NCBI RefSeq assembly: GCF_003290085.1
Contig: NZ_QMKJ01000001.1
Span: forward strand, 186,001-250,000
Direction of reading: 5' to 3'
Source: Aliidiomarina sp. B3213
GTDB taxonomy: Bacteria > Pseudomonadota > Gammaproteobacteria > Enterobacterales > Alteromonadaceae
Length of the DNA: 64,000 nucleotides
The notes below the pieces were generated by a model. The model was given only the letters and a program-made list of their open reading frames with translations. It had not been told where the DNA came from and did no database searches. Made by a program: the position numbers and the translations under genes. Shown here piece after piece: positions 9,373 to 19,113 of the stretch; within the stretch, counting starts at the first letter, position 1; each line of letters starts with the position of its first letter.

Positions 9373-10122
9373 ATGAGTACACATCCAAAACCTGGTTATC
9401 GTCGCATACTACTTAAATTGAGCGGAGAAGCGCTCATGGGTGAAGAGGCATTTGGCATTGATGCGCGTGTGTTGGACCGCATGGCTCGAGAAATTAAAGA
9501 AGTTCTCGAGTTGGGTGTGCAAGTTGGTGTGGTTATCGGTGGCGGTAACTTGTTCCGCGGCGAAGGGCTAGCGAAAGCGGGCATGAATCGAGTTGTGGGT
9601 GACCACATGGGGATGCTGGCTACTGTAATGAATGGTTTGGCAATGCGCGACGCATTGCATCGTGCATTTGTGAATGCCCGCTTAATGTCTGCAATTGAAC
9701 TCAATGGGGTTTGTGACAGCTACAACTGGGCGGAAGCCATTAGCTTGTTAAAGTCAGGCCGCGTGGTTATTTTCTCTGCGGGTACGGGCAACCCATTTTT
9801 CACTACCGACTCAGCTGCATGTTTGCGCGGTATTGAAATTGAAGCCGAAGTGGTACTGAAGGCAACTAAAGTAGACGGTGTTTTCAGTGAAGATCCGATG
9901 AAGAACCCTGACGCGGTACGCTATGATGAGATAGACTATAGCGAAGTGCTCTCTAAAGAGCTGAAGGTTATGGACTTAGCAGCATTTACACTAGCAAGAG
10001 ACCACCAACTTCCAATTCGTATATTCAATATGAATAAACCTGGCGCATTGAAATCAGTGATTATGGGAGAAGATGAAGGTACACTAATTACCAATCTCCA
10101 TAATTCGAACGAAACAGAATAA
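9373..10122 (+). CDS. pyrH: UMP kinase
   Basis: A 249-residue amino-acid-kinase-fold enzyme converting UMP to UDP with ATP. Motifs seen are [10 protein letters not shown] (phosphate binding), [10 protein letters not shown], the uridylate kinase signature [19 protein letters not shown] and the aspartate-containing [16 protein letters not shown]. In E. coli the enzyme is hexameric, activated by GTP and inhibited by UTP. The ATG follows TAAGGA by about 9 bases. It lies 17 bases before frr and starts just after the tsf terminator, so it probably has its own promoter near the terminator, which I could not pin down. Confidence 0.97.
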   Translation: MSTHPKPGYRRILLKLSGEALMGEEAFGIDARVLDRMAREIKEVLELGVQVGVVIGGGNLFRGEGLAKAGMNRVVGDHMGMLATVMNGLAMRDALHRAFVNARLMSAIELNGVCDSYNWAEAISLLKSGRVVIFSAGTGNPFFTTDSAACLRGIEIEAEVVLKATKVDGVFSEDPMKNPDAVRYDEIDYSEVLSKELKVMDLAAFTLARDHQLPIRIFNMNKPGALKSVIMGEDEGTLITNLHNSNETE

Positions 10123-10139
10123 GAGAACGAGGGACTACC

Positions 10140-10697
10140 GTGATTAATGAGATTTTAGCAGACGCTAAGTCGCGCATGACGAAAAGTGTAGAGTCTTTGC
10201 AGGCGCAAATGGCAAAGGTACGCACAGGCCGTGCGCACCCAAGTTTATTGGATGGTGTAACTGTGCCTTACTACGGTACTGAAACACCTTTAAATCAGTT
10301 GGCGAATATCACTGTAGAAGACTCACGAACGTTGTCGATTACCGTGTTTGATAAAAGCAGCTCAGGCGCAGTTGAGAAAGCTATTTTAACGTCTGACCTG
10401 GGCTTAAACCCTGCAGCGGCGGGCAATGTTATTCGTGTACCTTTACCGCCACTTACCGAAGAGCGTCGTAAAGACCTTGTGAAAGTGGTACGTAACGAAG
10501 CTGAAGGTGGACGAGTAGCGATTCGTAACGTACGTCGCGACGCGAACAACGACATCAAAGAGTTGTTGAAAGAAAAAGAGATTACAGAAGACGACGAGCG
10601 TCGTGCTCAAGACGATATCCAAAAGCTCACCGACGAAGCTGTAAAGAAGGTTGATGAATTATTAGCCTCTAAAGAAGCTGAGTTGATGGAAGTTTAA
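10140..10697 (+). CDS. frr: Ribosome recycling factor
   Basis: A 185-residue protein, the same length as in E. coli, which with EF-G splits post-termination ribosomes. Conserved blocks are [38 protein letters not shown] and [18 protein letters not shown]. The start is a GTG at 10140 with an ACGAGGGA ribosome site about 6 bases upstream; no better ATG exists. It follows pyrH by 17 bases and is separated from uppS by a hairpin region that may partly end transcription. Confidence 0.97.
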   Translation: MINEILADAKSRMTKSVESLQAQMAKVRTGRAHPSLLDGVTVPYYGTETPLNQLANITVEDSRTLSITVFDKSSSGAVEKAILTSDLGLNPAAAGNVIRVPLPPLTEERRKDLVKVVRNEAEGGRVAIRNVRRDANNDIKELLKEKEITEDDERRAQDDIQKLTDEAVKKVDELLASKEAELMEV

Positions 10698-10726
10698 CCG
10701 CTCACTCGGTTAAATATTGGAGCTAC

Positions 10727-10765
10727 ACGCCGTGTTAGGTATACTTTCGCGGCGTTTATTTTTTT
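10727..10765 (+). terminator. Hairpin with T-tract between frr and uppS
   Basis: ACGCCG (10727-10732) pairs with CGGCGT (10750-10755) across a 17-base loop and is followed by TTATTTTTTT (10756-10765). The uppS ATG lies only 12 bases further on, so this looks like a leaky terminator or attenuator. A second inverted repeat, TTTAACCG (10693-10700) with CGGTTAAA (10707-10714), overlaps the frr stop codon. Confidence 0.55.
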
Positions 10766-10777
10766 GAAAGTTGGATT

Positions 10778-11539
10778 ATGACAGAACAAGTCAGCGAGAC
10801 AAAAATAGAAGGCTTGCCGAAGCACGTTGCAATTATTATGGATGGCAACGGGCGTTGGGCGACGAAAAAAGGTAAGTCTCGTACTTATGGTCATAAGGCC
10901 GGTTCAAATGCAGTACAAAATGCCATTACGTTTGCGCGTAGAAATGACATTGAGGCATTAACGCTGTTTGCATTTAGTAGTGAAAACTGGGCGCGACCAG
11001 AAAGCGAAGTTTCGGTTTTAATGGAGCTTTTTATCACAGTGTTGCAGCGAGAAGTCGCTAAGCTAAAACAGCATGGTGTTCGGTTACGCGTGATTGGTGA
11101 TGTTTCTAGGTTTTCACCAAAACTACAAAAGCGTATTCGCCAAGCAGAAGAACAAACTGAAGAAAACACTGCGCTTATTCTTAATATTGCAGCTAACTAC
11201 GGTGGACGATGGGACATTGCTGCGGCATGCCAACAAGTTGCCCAGCGTGTGAAGCTTGGTGAGCTTGAGCCTGAGCAAATTGACGAGTCGTTGCTAGGTG
11301 AATATATGCAGTTAGCCGATATTCCAACTCCAGACCTCTTGATCAGAACCGGCGGAGACATCAGAATAAGTAACTTCTTATTGTGGCAATTAGCCTATGC
11401 CGAATTGTATTTTACAGATACATTATGGCCTGACTTTGATGACCAAACGTTTGCAGACGCGATTGATAGCTTTATGCAACGTGAACGCCGATTCGGACTG
11501 ACCAGCGAACAACGACAACAAATGCTGGCTGAGGGCTAA
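10778..11539 (+). CDS. uppS: Undecaprenyl diphosphate synthase (cis-prenyltransferase)
   Basis: A 253-residue enzyme that extends farnesyl diphosphate with eight isopentenyl units to make the C55 lipid carrier for peptidoglycan and O-antigen. The catalytic aspartate is D22 in MDGNGRWA. Other family blocks are TLFAFSSENWARP and IRTGGDIRISNFLLWQ, with the C-terminal RRFGLT. There is no signal peptide or membrane helix. It sits with cdsA and ispC, so substrate and lipid-carrier genes are clustered. Here ispC lies after cdsA and not directly after frr as in E. coli; as I recall, Pseudomonas and Shewanella share this order. Confidence 0.97.
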   Translation: MTEQVSETKIEGLPKHVAIIMDGNGRWATKKGKSRTYGHKAGSNAVQNAITFARRNDIEALTLFAFSSENWARPESEVSVLMELFITVLQREVAKLKQHGVRLRVIGDVSRFSPKLQKRIRQAEEQTEENTALILNIAANYGGRWDIAAACQQVAQRVKLGELEPEQIDESLLGEYMQLADIPTPDLLIRTGGDIRISNFLLWQLAYAELYFTDTLWPDFDDQTFADAIDSFMQRERRFGLTSEQRQQMLAEG

Positions 11540-11554
11540 ACAGAGGATTTTTTT

Positions 11555-12436
11555 TTGTTAAGACAACGAATTTTGACTGCGGCATTTTTAATACCTGTCG
11601 CGTTAGCTATTGTATTTTTACTACCGCTTGAATGGTTTAACTGGGTAATCGGTGGGGTTATGGTGCTTGCTGCATGGGAGTGGGCACCTTTGATGGGCGT
11701 TTGTAAGACTGCCGGACGCTCTTTATATTGCTTGCTAGTAGGTATTTGTGTCGCTGTTTTAGCCTACATTACTCCTGTTGGTTCCATTTGGTCAGCAACT
11801 GAGCTTGCTAATGCTGTGTTCTATCCTGTGTTAGTGGGTGGTATATGGTGGTTGTTCGCCATATTTCTCGTATTTACTTTCCCAAGAAGCCGCGCTGTTT
11901 GGGCGAAAAGCCGCGCGTTTGTCGGTGCATTTGGCATTTTAGTGCTTATCCCAGCATGGGCTGCGCTTTTGAGTTTGCGTTCGCTTCATTACGACGACAA
12001 CCCTTACTTTGGTTCTTGGACCGTACTATTCCTGTTTTTACTGGTATGGGCTGCCGACATCGGTGCTTTCTTTGCGGGTAAAAAGTTTGGTAAGCATAAA
12101 CTTATGCCGCACGTTAGTCCGGGCAAAACGAAAGAAGGTTTTGTCGGTGGGCTCGTGTTTTCCATTGGAGTGATGAGTATTGTTGCTTTCACACTACCGG
12201 TGCCTAGTAACATTCTCTTGGCATTCTACTTGGTAGCGACATTGTCGGTGATCGTGTCGGTGTTTGGGGATCTTAATGAAAGTATGTTTAAGCGCTGTGC
12301 GGGCGTTAAAGACAGTGGCTCTTTGCTGCCAGGTCACGGCGGTATTCTTGACCGCATCGACAGCTTAACTTCTGCATTGCCTATATTCTTGCTGGGCTAT
12401 CTGTGGCTTATTCATCCTTATTTTGGAAGTAGTTAA
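11555..12436 (+). CDS. cdsA: Phosphatidate cytidylyltransferase (CDP-diglyceride synthase)
   Basis: A 293-residue integral inner-membrane enzyme making CDP-diacylglycerol from phosphatidic acid and CTP, the branch point of phospholipid synthesis. Several hydrophobic helices cover most of the chain. The C-terminal family signature is present around SVFGDLNESMFKR and KDSGSLLPGHGGILDRIDS, with catalytic acidic residues. The start is a TTG at 11555, which gives MLRQRILTAAFLIP, the normal family N-terminus. An AGAGGA site lies upstream and the gap to the start is almost entirely T residues. It lies 15 bases after uppS and 5 bases before ispC. Confidence 0.95.
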   Translation: MLRQRILTAAFLIPVALAIVFLLPLEWFNWVIGGVMVLAAWEWAPLMGVCKTAGRSLYCLLVGICVAVLAYITPVGSIWSATELANAVFYPVLVGGIWWLFAIFLVFTFPRSRAVWAKSRAFVGAFGILVLIPAWAALLSLRSLHYDDNPYFGSWTVLFLFLLVWAADIGAFFAGKKFGKHKLMPHVSPGKTKEGFVGGLVFSIGVMSIVAFTLPVPSNILLAFYLVATLSVIVSVFGDLNESMFKRCAGVKDSGSLLPGHGGILDRIDSLTSALPIFLLGYLWLIHPYFGSS

Positions 12437-12441
12437 TTATT

Positions 12442-13674
12442 ATGAACTCGCCGAAGTATGATGAGCTGCATCAGGGCCAACAGATGATAACCATTCTTGG
12501 AGCCACAGGGTCTATTGGTTTAAACACCATAGACGTTATTGTGCGACATCCAGAAAGTTATCGAGTGTTTGCCTTAACAGCGCATCAGAATTGGCAAAAA
12601 ATGCTAGAGCTGTGTGATCAGGTTAAGCCCGAATATGTAGTGCTAACTGACGCTTTTGCCGCTAGCCAGCTTCGCTCGGTGTTGAATGAGGTGGGTTCAA
12701 AAACACAAGTTCTAGACCAAGTTGAAGATTTAGACGCTGTTGCGGTTGCGCAAGAGGTAGACACCGTAATGGCTGCGATTGTCGGCGCAGCTGGTTTGCA
12801 GCCAACATTAGCTGCGGTAAAAGCGGGTAAACGCGTTCTTCTCGCTAATAAAGAAGCGTTGGTGATGAGTGGTCAATTCTTCATGTCGGCCGCAGCAGAT
12901 TCGGGCGCTATGGTGTTACCTGTTGATAGTGAACATAACGCCATATTCCAAGCGCTTCCAGAGCAAGTACAACGTGCTTCCGGTAAGGCGAAGTTGAGCC
13001 ATTATGGTGTAGAGAAAATACTACTAACAGGCTCTGGTGGTCCCTTTAGAGAACTTCCACTCGAGCTATTAAAAGAGCAAACACCTGAAGCGGCGTGTGC
13101 TCATCCGAATTGGTCTATGGGCCGAAAGATTTCGGTCGATTCCGCCACGATGCTGAACAAAGGTTTGGAGTACATTGAAGCTCGCTGGTTGTTTAACTGC
13201 AATCGCGAACAGATAGACGTACTTCTTCACCCGCAAAGTGTTATTCATTCTATGGTGCAATATGCTGACGCCTCTGTCATCGCTCAAATGGGCATGCCTG
13301 ATATGCGTACGCCTATTGCGCATACCTTAGCGTATCCAGAGCGTATCGAGAGCGGTGTTGAACGGTTGGACTTTACCAAGGTTGCAGCGCTTACCTTCAG
13401 TGAAGTCGATTATGAGCGTTACCCAAGCTTAAAAATTGCGATTGACGCATGTTGGGCAGGGCAAGTGGCCACAACTACGTTAAATGCTGCGAATGAAGTC
13501 GCTGTTGCAGCGTTCTTGGAACGGCAAATTCCCTTTACAGCAATTAGTGAAATTTGTGATTCTGTGGTGGAACATCAGTTGGCAACAACGGTCGATGATA
13601 TAGCTGGCATTGTGAGCTGTGATGAGACAGCGAGAATTGCTGCCAAGAAATATATTCAGGCGAATTGGGGTTAA
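12442..13674 (+). CDS. ispC: 1-deoxy-D-xylulose-5-phosphate reductoisomerase
   Basis: An NADPH-dependent enzyme of the MEP isoprenoid pathway, converting DXP to MEP. The chain has the dinucleotide-binding GATGSIGLNT, ANKEALVM and the metal-site region LPVDSEHNAIFQ, then SATMLNKGLE. The frame from 12442 encodes 410 residues; a second in-frame ATG at 12484 would begin at MITILGATGSIG, the typical family start, leaving 396 residues. The ribosome site is weak for both, so the first 14 residues are uncertain. It lies 5 bases after cdsA and 2 bases before the probable rseP start. Confidence 0.95.
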   Translation: MNSPKYDELHQGQQMITILGATGSIGLNTIDVIVRHPESYRVFALTAHQNWQKMLELCDQVKPEYVVLTDAFAASQLRSVLNEVGSKTQVLDQVEDLDAVAVAQEVDTVMAAIVGAAGLQPTLAAVKAGKRVLLANKEALVMSGQFFMSAAADSGAMVLPVDSEHNAIFQALPEQVQRASGKAKLSHYGVEKILLTGSGGPFRELPLELLKEQTPEAACAHPNWSMGRKISVDSATMLNKGLEYIEARWLFNCNREQIDVLLHPQSVIHSMVQYADASVIAQMGMPDMRTPIAHTLAYPERIESGVERLDFTKVAALTFSEVDYERYPSLKIAIDACWAGQVATTTLNAANEVAVAAFLERQIPFTAISEICDSVVEHQLATTVDDIAGIVSCDETARIAAKKYIQANWG

Positions 13675-13676
13675 CG

Positions 13677-15020
13677 GTGGAACAGTTTATTTGGTCAATT
13701 GGTGCTTTCGTTGTTGCATTAGGTTTGGTGGTGACTTTTCACGAATTTGGCCATTTCTGGGTTGCTCGCCGTTGCGGGGTGAAAATTCTTACCTTTTCAA
13801 TTGGTTTTGGTAAGCCGTTATTGAGCTGGAAAGGCAAAGACCAAACACAATACCAAGTAGCCGCGATACCTCTGGGCGGCTACGTGAAAATGCTGGATCA
13901 CGAAGTGCACCCAACCGAGCAAAATGAACTTCACCAAAGTTTCCGAAATAAACCTCTGTGGCAGCGCAGTGCTATTGTTGCTGCTGGTCCTATTGCTAAT
14001 TTTATTTTTTCCATTGCGGTTTTGTGGGTCATGCTGATGATAGGTATGCCAGCGGCAAAACCAATTGTGGGTGAAGTGGCTGATGGCAGTATTGCGCAAC
14101 AAGCGGGTATTGCACCGAATAGCGAAATTATTCGTGTTGACGGCCATGCAGTAGAGGACTGGCAAGATGTAAACCTTCGGTTAGTGGCCCGAATGGGTGA
14201 CGATGCAACCACTATAGAGACTCAGCAAGAAAATGGGGAAATTTCAGAGCATCGGTTAAACCTGACTCAATGGTCAGTAGATCCAGAAACAGAAACAACG
14301 TTGAGTGCATTAGGGATTGACCTATTTAGCCCTAAAGTGACAACAACGTTGCTTTGGATAGAGGAAAACGCGCCTGCTCAGATTGCAGGACTTGAAGTGG
14401 GTGATAAAATTGTCGCCCTTAACGGAACTCCTGTCCAAGAATGGGGACAAATAACAAGCTTCATTGCACAACACCCGGATCAAGTCATCGATATTGGCAT
14501 TGAACGAGGTGGAAACAGCCAAGAACTGTCGGTGCAACTGGCGAATAGAGATGGAAATGGTTACTTGGGTGTAGCGCCACAAAGTGAACCTTATCCGGAA
14601 GAATATCGCTTCGTAATGAAAGCAGGGCCTATTGAGGCTCTGGTAGGGGGCGTAGAACGGACATGGCAGCTTATGGGATTGTCGTTGTCCATGGTGAAGA
14701 AGCTTGTGCTAGGAGACGTAGGGCTGAACAACATTAGCGGTCCTATTGGTATTGCCCAAGGCGCAGGTACACACGCAAGTTATGGCTTAGTTTATTTCTT
14801 AAGTTTCTTAGCCTTGATTAGCGTGAGTTTGGGAATATTGAATTTATTACCGATACCGATGCTCGACGGTGGACATTTATTGTTTTACATCGTGGAAGGT
14901 ATTCAAGGAAAGCCGGTTTCGGAGCGTGTTCAAGAATATGGATTTAGAATTGGACTCGTATTATTAGCATTACTTACAATGGTTGCGGTGTTTAACGATA
15001 TTAACCGTTTATTGCCATAA
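13677..15020 (+). CDS. rseP: Site-2 intramembrane zinc protease RseP
   Basis: An inner-membrane protease that cleaves RseA after DegS and so releases sigma-E during envelope stress; it also clears signal-peptide remnants. The zinc site HEFGH is at residues 22-26 in the first membrane helix. Two PDZ domains follow in the periplasmic part (around residues 120-200 and 220-300). The second catalytic motif, NLLPIPMLDGGH, is near the C-terminus. I prefer the GTG at 13677, two bases after the ispC stop with GGGG upstream, giving 447 residues close to E. coli (450). A TTG at 13665 inside ispC is the alternative. Confidence 0.96.
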   Translation: MEQFIWSIGAFVVALGLVVTFHEFGHFWVARRCGVKILTFSIGFGKPLLSWKGKDQTQYQVAAIPLGGYVKMLDHEVHPTEQNELHQSFRNKPLWQRSAIVAAGPIANFIFSIAVLWVMLMIGMPAAKPIVGEVADGSIAQQAGIAPNSEIIRVDGHAVEDWQDVNLRLVARMGDDATTIETQQENGEISEHRLNLTQWSVDPETETTLSALGIDLFSPKVTTTLLWIEENAPAQIAGLEVGDKIVALNGTPVQEWGQITSFIAQHPDQVIDIGIERGGNSQELSVQLANRDGNGYLGVAPQSEPYPEEYRFVMKAGPIEALVGGVERTWQLMGLSLSMVKKLVLGDVGLNNISGPIGIAQGAGTHASYGLVYFLSFLALISVSLGILNLLPIPMLDGGHLLFYIVEGIQGKPVSERVQEYGFRIGLVLLALLTMVAVFNDINRLLP

Positions 15021-15048
15021 AACTTATAAACAAAAAAGACGTAATTTC

Positions 15049-17526
15049 ATGACATTGAAACATTGGCTTGTTGGTGCAGCATTAGTAGGGGCAAGTTCTT
15101 CTGCCGCGGTTGCTGAAACATTTTTACTTGAGGATATTCAAGTTCGCGGTTTGCAGCGTGTAGCTTTGGGTGCCGCCCTAACTTACGTACCTGTTCGCCC
15201 AGGTGAAGAAGTAGACGAAATAAGTATTCGTGAAACGATTCGCGAGCTTTATGCCTCAACTCACTTCGACGATATTCAGGTTGAGCGTGTCGGTAACAGC
15301 TTGGTCATTACTGTACAAGAACGTCCAGTGATTAATGCGGTTGAGTTAGAGGGCAATAAAGACCTTAAAGACGACCAATTATTGGACAGTTTGCGTACTT
15401 CAGGTATTGCGGAAGGTGAGTCGTTAGACCGAACAGTGATTTCAGGCATTGCGCGCAGTATCGAAGAGTTCTATCACAGTGTAGGTAAATACACCGCCCA
15501 GGTAGACGTTCGAGTGATTAACCGACCGCGTAACCGTGTTGATCTTCGATTTGAGTTCGAAGAGGGCGCTGCAGCTGAAATTGAACAAATTAACGTGATC
15601 GGCAATAACGTGTTCAGCCGTGAACAGTTGCTGTCGCAAATGGAATTACGAGACGAAGTTCCATTTTGGCGTATTTTTACCAAGCGTAATTACCAGCAAG
15701 AACAGTTGGTAGGTGACTTAGAGAACATAGAGTCATTTTATCTTAACAATGGTTACTTACAATTCTCGATGGACTCTGTGCAAGTAGACATTACACCAGA
15801 GCTTGAAAGTATCTATGTAACGTTGAATTTGTCTGAGGGTGAACAGTTTAATGTCGACGGTGTGGAAATCATTGGTGATATTCAGCGTCATCGTGAATGG
15901 CTAGATCGCCTAGGTGCGCTGATTGACAACAAGCAATACAGTCAGGCAGAAGTTACTAACTTAGAAGAAGCGATTAAGCGTTACTTTGGTCGTATGGGCT
16001 ACGCGCGTACCGAAGTGAATACTATGCCGACGCTCGACCAAGAAACAAATACCGTAAAATTAACCATGATGGTTGATCCTGGCCAACGTGTATATGTGCG
16101 CCGTATTAATTTCGAGGGTAACGATGCGACTGCAGACGAAGTACTTCGTCGTGAAATGCGTCAAATTGAAGGCGCATGGCTATCGGACCAGTTGGTAGAG
16201 CAAGGTAAGGTTCGTTTAGAGCGACTTGGTTATTTTGAAACGGTTGAATTTGAAACCGTACCGGTGCCTGGTGAACCTGATTTAGTTGATGTTTTATACA
16301 ATGTGAAAGAGCAACCTTCTGGAACATTCCAGGCAGGTATGGGTTATGGCGATTATGCTGGTTTAAGTTTTAACGTTGCTGTTTCTCAGGAAAACTTTTT
16401 AGGTTCAGGTAACAGTGTTGGTTTCCAGGTTGACACCAACCGTTACTCGAAGTCGTTACGTTTAAATTATCGCGACAATTACTTCACCGACGACGGTGTA
16501 AGTTTAGGCGGTAGTATTTATTACAACGACTTTGACGCAGGGCAGGCTAACCTGCAGCAATATAACCAAACGTCTTACGGTGTTGGTTTGAACATGGGAT
16601 TCCCTGTGAACGAATATAACCGTCTAAACTTCGGTTTTGGTTATGCGAAAACAGGTATTACTCAGTTTGACCCGTACGAGCAAACGCGAGACTTTTATGA
16701 ACGTTATGCGGAGCAATCTTCAAGCGATGCTCGTTTAGAGTTCGACTCGTTTTATGCGACAGCTAGCTGGTCAAGAATTACCTTGAACCGTGGTGTGTTT
16801 CCAACCGACGGTACAGAGAATTCTTTGAGCTTGAAGGTAACTTCGCCGAACAGTGACTTGCAGTACTTCAGAGCCGAGTATAACTTCCGTTATTACCAAC
16901 CATTCGATGACGACCACAACTGGGTAGGTTTGACACGAATGAGTTTTGGTTACGGTAATGGCTACGGTGACGATGATGGCTTTGAATATACGCTACCATT
17001 CTGGGAAAACTTCTATGGTGGCGGCGGCGACTCGCTGCGCGGGTTTGAACAAAACCGAACTGGACCTAAAGGTTTAATTCGTCGTACTAACTATATTCAA
17101 GGGCCACCAGACGAGAACGGTTTGCCGACTCAAATCGCCCTGGGTCCAGAGCATGACACGTTAGATGTTCTCCGCCGCAGAGCACTTGGTGGTAACGCGA
17201 TGTTTAATGCAAGTATCGAGTTGATTTTCCCAACACCGTTTGTTGGAGAGTCTACGCGAGGCACGATTAGAACAAGTGCGTTCATTGACGTAAGTAGTGT
17301 TTGGGATACCGAATTTAATTACGATGAGTACAAAGACCTTCAAGTCGTTGAAGGCACCCCGTTTTGGGATTACAGTGATCCAGGAAACTATCAAGCTTCA
17401 TACGGTGCGAGTTTACAGTGGCTTTCACCTATGGGAGCATTAACCTTTAGCTTAGGTTTCCCTTTGCGTTCGCTTGATTCCGAGTTAGAAGATCAATTTA
17501 CATTTAATATTGGTACAACTTTTTAA
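15049..17526 (+). CDS. bamA: Outer membrane protein assembly factor BamA
   Basis: The essential Omp85-family core of the BAM complex, which folds and inserts outer-membrane barrels. A Sec signal peptide covers residues 1-22 (cleavage after AVA). Five POTRA domains fill about residues 24-420, starting at FLLEDIQVRGLQRV. The 16-strand barrel follows and ends in a terminal phenylalanine (NIGTTF), the usual barrel signal. GFEQNRTGPKGL lies in the lid-loop region carrying the family's (V/I)RG(F/Y)-like motif. I chose the ATG at 15049; the 22 codons upstream are in frame but overlap rseP and lack a signal peptide. 825 residues, normal length. Confidence 0.97.
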   Translation: MTLKHWLVGAALVGASSSAAVAETFLLEDIQVRGLQRVALGAALTYVPVRPGEEVDEISIRETIRELYASTHFDDIQVERVGNSLVITVQERPVINAVELEGNKDLKDDQLLDSLRTSGIAEGESLDRTVISGIARSIEEFYHSVGKYTAQVDVRVINRPRNRVDLRFEFEEGAAAEIEQINVIGNNVFSREQLLSQMELRDEVPFWRIFTKRNYQQEQLVGDLENIESFYLNNGYLQFSMDSVQVDITPELESIYVTLNLSEGEQFNVDGVEIIGDIQRHREWLDRLGALIDNKQYSQAEVTNLEEAIKRYFGRMGYARTEVNTMPTLDQETNTVKLTMMVDPGQRVYVRRINFEGNDATADEVLRREMRQIEGAWLSDQLVEQGKVRLERLGYFETVEFETVPVPGEPDLVDVLYNVKEQPSGTFQAGMGYGDYAGLSFNVAVSQENFLGSGNSVGFQVDTNRYSKSLRLNYRDNYFTDDGVSLGGSIYYNDFDAGQANLQQYNQTSYGVGLNMGFPVNEYNRLNFGFGYAKTGITQFDPYEQTRDFYERYAEQSSSDARLEFDSFYATASWSRITLNRGVFPTDGTENSLSLKVTSPNSDLQYFRAEYNFRYYQPFDDDHNWVGLTRMSFGYGNGYGDDDGFEYTLPFWENFYGGGGDSLRGFEQNRTGPKGLIRRTNYIQGPPDENGLPTQIALGPEHDTLDVLRRRALGGNAMFNASIELIFPTPFVGESTRGTIRTSAFIDVSSVWDTEFNYDEYKDLQVVEGTPFWDYSDPGNYQASYGASLQWLSPMGALTFSLGFPLRSLDSELEDQFTFNIGTTF

Positions 17527-17557
17527 GTTTTAATTAATAAATATAGAGGAAGTAATT

Positions 17558-18073
17558 TTGAAATCTGTAATGTTATCTTTAGCGCTTGTCGCAGCTTTGG
17601 CATTAAGCCCATTTACTGCAAATGCACAGTCTGCTCCACTAAAGGTTGCGGTTGTTGACGTTCGTGCTGTATTCGAGCAGCTTCCACAGTCTCGTGAAAT
17701 CGGCACTATTATTGAGCGTGAATTCCAAGACAGAGCTGAGCGTCTTCGCCAAATGGAAGAAGACATGACGACTTTGCAAGAAACTATGCAACGCGATGAA
17801 GCTATTATGAGCGATGAAGAGAAAGAAAGCTCAATGGCTGAATTGCAAACAACTTATGAAGAGTATCAGCAACGCCGTGAAGAACTTACACAGCAGCTTA
17901 ACCGTCGTAGAACGGAAGAGCGTAACCGTGTTCTTGGTCAAATTCAGCAGGTGATCAACGACATGGCTGTTGCAGGCGACTACGACATGGTGATTGAAGC
18001 TGGTAACCTTGCGTTTGCGAAAGACAGCTTAGACATTACTAACCGTGTTATTGAGCGTATGACGCAGGAATAA
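17558..18073 (+). CDS. skp: Periplasmic chaperone Skp (OmpH family)
   Basis: A 171-residue trimeric holdase that carries unfolded outer-membrane proteins to BamA. Residues 1-23 form a Sec signal peptide (MLSLALVAALALSPFTANA, cleavage before QS). A short strand (KVAVVDVRAVFEQLP) precedes two long amphipathic helices rich in Glu, Gln and Arg, which form the tentacle coiled coil. I chose the TTG at 17558, which follows AGAGGA by 7 bases and supplies a lysine for the signal peptide; ATG 17570 is the alternative. It sits between bamA and lpxD, the conserved order. Confidence 0.93.
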   Translation: MKSVMLSLALVAALALSPFTANAQSAPLKVAVVDVRAVFEQLPQSREIGTIIEREFQDRAERLRQMEEDMTTLQETMQRDEAIMSDEEKESSMAELQTTYEEYQQRREELTQQLNRRRTEERNRVLGQIQQVINDMAVAGDYDMVIEAGNLAFAKDSLDITNRVIERMTQE

Positions 18074-18074
18074 T

Positions 18075-19094
18075 ATGAAGCCTGTGAGTATAGCTACCCT
18101 CGCTTCTGCAATAGATGCGGAAGTGAGCGGTGCTGCAGAAACTGAAGTTCATGGTTTAGCGACACTTGCTGCGGCAACGCCTCAGCAAGTTTCTTTTTTA
18201 GCGAACCCTAAATATCAAAGTCAGCTTGAAACGACTCAGGCTGGAGCTATCATTGCTCATCCTGAAGTAGCTAAAGCGTTTCCTGACCGTAATTTTATAT
18301 TAAGCGATAACCCATACTTGTCGTACGCGAAAGCGGCGCAATTTTTCGATTTGTCTCCACGACCTCCTGTGGGGATACATCCAACAGCAGTGGTTTCCGA
18401 GTCAGCTCAATTAGGTGAGGGAGTCGCAGTGGGTCCTCATGCGGTGATTGCCGATGATGCAGTGATCGGTGCCGGAACAAGCATTGGTGCTAACTGTTAC
18501 ATAGGCGAGAACGCTCGTTTAGGAGATAATTGTCGGCTATGGCCGCAGGTATCGATTTACTATGGCGTGGTTATTGGTAGCGATTGTACCTTTCATAGTG
18601 GAGCGGTAATTGGCGCGGACGGGTTCGGTTTTGCGCCGCATCAAGGTAGCTGGGTTAAAATACCACAGCTTGGTTCAGTTGAAATTGGTGACCGTGTCGA
18701 AATTGGTGCAAATACGACTGTTGACCGCGGCGCGCTGGACAACACAGTTATTGAAAGCGGATGTATTATCGACAACCATTGTATGATTGCGCACAACGTT
18801 CATATTGGCGCAAATACTGCAATGGCTGCGCACACCGGTATTGCCGGAAGTACAACAATTGGTAAAAACTGCTTATTTGCAGGCTATACTGGTATAGCAG
18901 GTCACATCAATATTTGTGATGGTGTAAGAACCAACGGTATGACCATGATAACCCGAGATATTAAAAAGCCGGGTGTGTTGGCTTCAGGGTTACCTGAAAT
19001 GGAACATAGTGTTTGGTCTCGAGCTAGTGTTAGATTTAAGCAATTGCCCGAGTTATTTTCTCGAGTGCGTGCATTAGAAAAAAACAATAAATAA
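18075..19094 (+). CDS. lpxD: UDP-3-O-(3-hydroxyacyl)glucosamine N-acyltransferase
   Basis: A 339-residue trimeric acyltransferase, third step of lipid A synthesis. The N-terminal uridine-binding domain (about residues 1-100) is followed by a left-handed beta-helix of hexapeptide repeats (VGIHPTAVVSESAQLGEG, ANTTVDRGALDNTVIE). The catalytic histidine lies in IDNHCMIAHNVHIG. The C-terminal helix ends at RVRALEKNNK. The ATG begins one base after the skp stop, so translation is likely coupled. It is followed by fabZ, lpxA and lpxB, the standard lipid A block. Confidence 0.97.
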   Translation: MKPVSIATLASAIDAEVSGAAETEVHGLATLAAATPQQVSFLANPKYQSQLETTQAGAIIAHPEVAKAFPDRNFILSDNPYLSYAKAAQFFDLSPRPPVGIHPTAVVSESAQLGEGVAVGPHAVIADDAVIGAGTSIGANCYIGENARLGDNCRLWPQVSIYYGVVIGSDCTFHSGAVIGADGFGFAPHQGSWVKIPQLGSVEIGDRVEIGANTTVDRGALDNTVIESGCIIDNHCMIAHNVHIGANTAMAAHTGIAGSTTIGKNCLFAGYTGIAGHINICDGVRTNGMTMITRDIKKPGVLASGLPEMEHSVWSRASVRFKQLPELFSRVRALEKNNK

Positions 19095-19113
19095 GTTGTA
19101 GACGGAGAGTCTT

